A program made the translations under genes and the position numbers. Source: JAGOBX01 sp017999075 [NCBI: Candidatus Babelota bacterium] (GTDB lineage Bacteria; JAGOBX01). From it: 8,746 nucleotides of DNA. Position 1 is the stretch's first letter. Every line of letters starts with the position of its first letter. This document shows, one piece after another, positions 6,385-8,746 of the stretch. The stretch spans positions 1-8,746 of the forward strand of contig JAGOBX010000126.1 of NCBI GenBank assembly GCA_017999075.1. The letters run 5' to 3'. A model generated the notes under the pieces. It was not told where the DNA came from. It searched no databases and worked only from the letters and a program-made list of their open reading frames with translations.

Positions 6385-7781
6385 TAAGAATACTTGTTGT
6401 TGACGATAATAAAAGCATCTGCGAAATATTAACTGAAACTTTTACTGATAAAGGGTATAAAACAGAATCCGCAGATTCAGGAGAACATGCTGTAGAATTT
6501 TTAAAATCAGGTGATTTTGATATTGTAGTTACAGATTTGAAAATGAGCGGAGTATCAGGCCTTGATCTGTTAAAATATATAAAACTCAATTATCCTGATA
6601 TTGAAGTTATAATTATCACAGCATTCGGAACAATTGATTCTGCTGTAGAAGCTATGCGGTGCGGCGCTTATGATTTCATTTTGAAACCCTTTAAAATTGA
6701 CGAAATAGAAAAAAAAATCGAGAATATAGTCAAACAAATAAAATTGACTCTTAACAATGAATACCTAACTAAAGAAATAGAGAATATTTTCGATTACAAA
6801 CATATTATAGGACACTCAAAAGGAATTAAAAAAGTCCTTACAGACATTGAAAAAGTTTCCGGAGTCAATTCTACAGTTTTAATTTCCGGTGAAACTGGAA
6901 CAGGGAAAGAATTGGTCGCAAGATACATTCATTACAACAGCCAGAGAAAAAATAATACATTTATCAAAGTGAACTGCGCAGCGCTTCCAACTGAGCTGAT
7001 TGAATCAGAATTATTCGGTCATATAAAAGGCGCTTTCACATCAGCGTATAAGGACAGGGCAGGAAGATTTGAACTTGCTGATAAAGGCACTTTATTCATA
7101 GATGAAATAAGTGAAATTCCTTTGGTAACACAAATGAAATTGTTAAGAGTGCTGCAGGAGCGCGAGTTTGAAAGAGTGGGAAGTTCTGAAACTATTAAAA
7201 CAGATACAAGAATAATAACTTCAACAAACCGTAATCTTGAAGATATGGTTAAACAAAATATGTTCCGGCAGGATTTATTCTATAGGCTAAATGTTTTTCC
7301 GATTACAGTTCCTCCGCTTCGCGAAAGAAAAGACGATATTCCCGAACTCATCAGATATTTTATAAACAAATATGTTAATCTTACAGGCAAAAAAATAAAC
7401 AAAATCGAAAACCAGGTGATAGACATATTGACAGATTACGACTGGCCCGGAAACATACGCGAACTTGAAAATATAATTGAACGAATGATAGTAATTTCCG
7501 GTTCAGACGGTATTATAAACGTAAAAAATATTCCTTCTGAAATCAAAAAAAAATCGGTTAATATAAACCTGGTTAATTTCAACACCACTATATCATTAAA
7601 AACCTTGAAACTTCCTGAACTGATTTCAGAAATCGAAATTAAGCTTATACAGGAACAACTGAAAAAATTCAACAATAACCAAAGTAAAACAGCAGAATCC
7701 ATAGGTATAAGCAGAACTGATTTGCAGTATAAACTAAAAAAATACGGATTGCTGTCAAAAAAATCAGCAAAAGACTTTTAG
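6381..7781 (+). CDS. NtrC-family sigma-54-dependent response regulator
   Basis: A 466-residue activator with all three NtrC modules. The receiver (1-120) has Asp8/Asp9 in VVDDN, phosphoacceptor Asp52 in VVTDLKM, Thr80 and Lys102 in ILKPF. The central AAA+ ATPase (about 140-310) has Walker A GETGTGKE (170-177), the sigma-54 contact loop GAFTSA (217-222, canonical GAFTGA), Walker B TLFIDE (237-242), and the arginine-finger stretch FRQDLFYRLNVF. PPLRERKDDI and WPGNIRELEN follow. The C-terminus (about 428-458) is a Fis-type helix-turn-helix, NQSKTAESIGISRTDLQYKLKKYG. It should remodel sigma-54 RNA polymerase at -24/-12 promoters when phosphorylated. Its start overlaps the molybdenum-hydroxylase stop by four bases, so the two are co-translated. 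No kinase gene adjoins it, so its phosphodonor is unknown. It has the layout of AtoC/ZraR-type regulators, but target genes cannot be read here. Confidence 0.96.
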   Translation: MIRILVVDDNKSICEILTETFTDKGYKTESADSGEHAVEFLKSGDFDIVVTDLKMSGVSGLDLLKYIKLNYPDIEVIIITAFGTIDSAVEAMRCGAYDFILKPFKIDEIEKKIENIVKQIKLTLNNEYLTKEIENIFDYKHIIGHSKGIKKVLTDIEKVSGVNSTVLISGETGTGKELVARYIHYNSQRKNNTFIKVNCAALPTELIESELFGHIKGAFTSAYKDRAGRFELADKGTLFIDEISEIPLVTQMKLLRVLQEREFERVGSSETIKTDTRIITSTNRNLEDMVKQNMFRQDLFYRLNVFPITVPPLRERKDDIPELIRYFINKYVNLTGKKINKIENQVIDILTDYDWPGNIRELENIIERMIVISGSDGIINVKNIPSEIKKKSVNINLVNFNTTISLKTLKLPELISEIEIKLIQEQLKKFNNNQSKTAESIGISRTDLQYKLKKYGLLSKKSAKDF

Positions 7782-7791
7782 AGTTTTAAAA

Positions 7792-8746
7792 TCAATTTAC
7801 CACTTTAAAAATAAATCCTGAACTATAAGCTGTCATTTCCGGAGCATACATTGATTGAAGTGTTGCTGAACCGGAACGGTAAACACCTGTTTTTGTCGGT
7901 TTTAACCTGTATTTAATCATATATTCGCCGTGAGGGAGCCAACTGATAAACATATTAGTCAATGAATCGCGCGGTTCTTCATAATACGAAAGAGGATTCC
8001 ATTTCCATCCGCTCACCAAAGTTTCAGCTTCAAACCCTGCGGGTTTAGGATCCTTCAAATGCATATATTCAAACTGGCTTCGCGTGTTAATTTTCAATTG
8101 AACTTCAACCTGATCTCCCACTTTAATTTCATCTCCTGATTTTAAAGGTATCAAATGATATTTTCCATCATTTTGTTTTCCGCGAACATAATAAATTCTT
8201 TCTATATTTAATAATCCATTGTTTGACGGTTCCTGAATTTTATCTGTAGAATATATCATTGTCAACGAAGCAAATGCAGTTCCTTTTCCTGTTTTATGTA
8301 TTTTAATTTCCGGTTTTAATTCTGAAGCGGTTTTTCCAGTTTGATATATTCGGACAGGTTTTTCAAGAAAATCGTAAGGTTCAAGAGTAACATTATGTGT
8401 TGAATCGCCCCATACAATTTTATAATTTTCTTCAGTATTCAATGCTCCAGATTTTTGTAAAAAATCAAGCAAAGCAAATATAGCTGCAGCAGAAGCTTTA
8501 GTTGATTTCCAGACATTGCCTTTTCTATTAAATAAAATCCATTGAACCATTCCCGGAATACGTTTATCATCAGGTTTTAATTCCTGAAGAGTTTTTAAAA
8601 AAAACGCGTGTTTTTCAAGCGAATCAGAATACCATACCCACGAATATTTTTCAGGAGTCCAGTAAAAACCTGTTATTTCATCCTCTCTCCCTCCATCAAG
8701 AGCAATCTCAAGAATTTCAAACGCTTTCTTACGTTCTCCGAGATTG
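7792..8746 (-). CDS. Alpha-2-macroglobulin-like protein, C-terminal part (5' end outside window)
   Basis: The minus-strand frame is open from the right edge to the TGA at 7794-7792, giving 317 residues of the C-terminus of a larger protein. The Met at 8550 is internal: homologous-looking sequence continues upstream without a stop. The first 120 or so residues resemble the end of the alpha-alpha toroid (thioester/complement-like) domain, with WYSDSLEKHAFFL, MVQWILFNRKGNVWKSTKAS and AAAIFALLDFL. The remainder is beta-rich and looks like the terminal macroglobulin/receptor-like domains, with GDEIKVGDQVEVQL, YMHLKDPKPAGFEAE, SGWKWNPLSYYE and the closing QSMYAPEMTAYSSGF. Bacterial members are large cell-envelope proteins thought to trap proteases or stabilise the surface. 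The thioester CxEQ motif and signal peptide would lie outside the window, so I cannot say whether the protein has them. It converges on the NtrC-type gene with 10 bases between stops. Confidence 0.85.
   Translation of the reverse strand, partial: NLGERKKAFEILEIALDGGREDEITGFYWTPEKYSWVWYSDSLEKHAFFLKTLQELKPDDKRIPGMVQWILFNRKGNVWKSTKASAAAIFALLDFLQKSGALNTEENYKIVWGDSTHNVTLEPYDFLEKPVRIYQTGKTASELKPEIKIHKTGKGTAFASLTMIYSTDKIQEPSNNGLLNIERIYYVRGKQNDGKYHLIPLKSGDEIKVGDQVEVQLKINTRSQFEYMHLKDPKPAGFEAETLVSGWKWNPLSYYEEPRDSLTNMFISWLPHGEYMIKYRLKPTKTGVYRSGSATLQSMYAPEMTAYSSGFIFKVVN

Noticed and set aside
6326-6589. Minus-strand open frame over the XDH/NtrC junction
   Set aside because: It is antisense to two well-supported genes and lacks any motif.
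7436-7702. Minus-strand open frame inside the NtrC-type gene
   Set aside because: It is antisense to the conserved AAA+ end and helix-turn-helix coding sequence, with no recognisable protein.
7769-7791. AAAAG-A-CTTTT palindrome between the convergent genes as a bidirectional terminator
   Set aside because: A one-base loop cannot form a hairpin, and the stem has too little GC.

Overview
This is an AT-rich bacterial window holding eight protein-coding genes, two of them cut by the window edges. There is no RNA gene, insertion sequence or CRISPR array. The organism is probably from the Bacteroidota or a related phylum of the FCB group. The strongest pointer is the alpha-2-macroglobulin-like C-terminus at the right edge, which resembles the large A2M proteins typical of that group. 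The general lack of clear Shine-Dalgarno sequences before the starts and the low GC content fit. The histidine gene argues mildly against ordinary Bacteroidales, because hisB is monofunctional here rather than fused to a histidinol-phosphatase. The placement is an inference from gene content only.

Layout, left to right. Positions 1-1810 (minus strand) hold a two-component system: an OmpR-type response regulator followed by a membrane histidine kinase, joined by an ATGA overlap. The kinase runs off the left edge inside its ATP-binding domain. A 266-base AT-rich gap follows. Positions 2077-3886 (minus strand) hold a compact three-gene operon read hisB, then a flavodoxin-like protein, then yggS, with junctions of 2 and 8 bases. 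A divergent AT-rich spacer (3887-4014) separates this from a plus-strand pair. The first of the pair is a molybdopterin-binding large subunit of the xanthine dehydrogenase family, standing without its usual FeS and FAD partner genes. It overlaps by ATGA an NtrC-type sigma-54 activator. The activator converges, 10 bases apart, on the 3' part of the alpha-2-macroglobulin-like gene (minus strand), which continues beyond the right edge.

Functionally this looks like chromosomal housekeeping and regulatory DNA rather than a mobile or defence island. The parts most worth a second look are the translationally coupled molybdenum-hydroxylase/sigma-54-activator pair, the GAFTSA variant in that activator, and unusual residues in the otherwise intact HisB and in the flavodoxin phosphate loop. 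I found no convincing evidence of a wholly new system.
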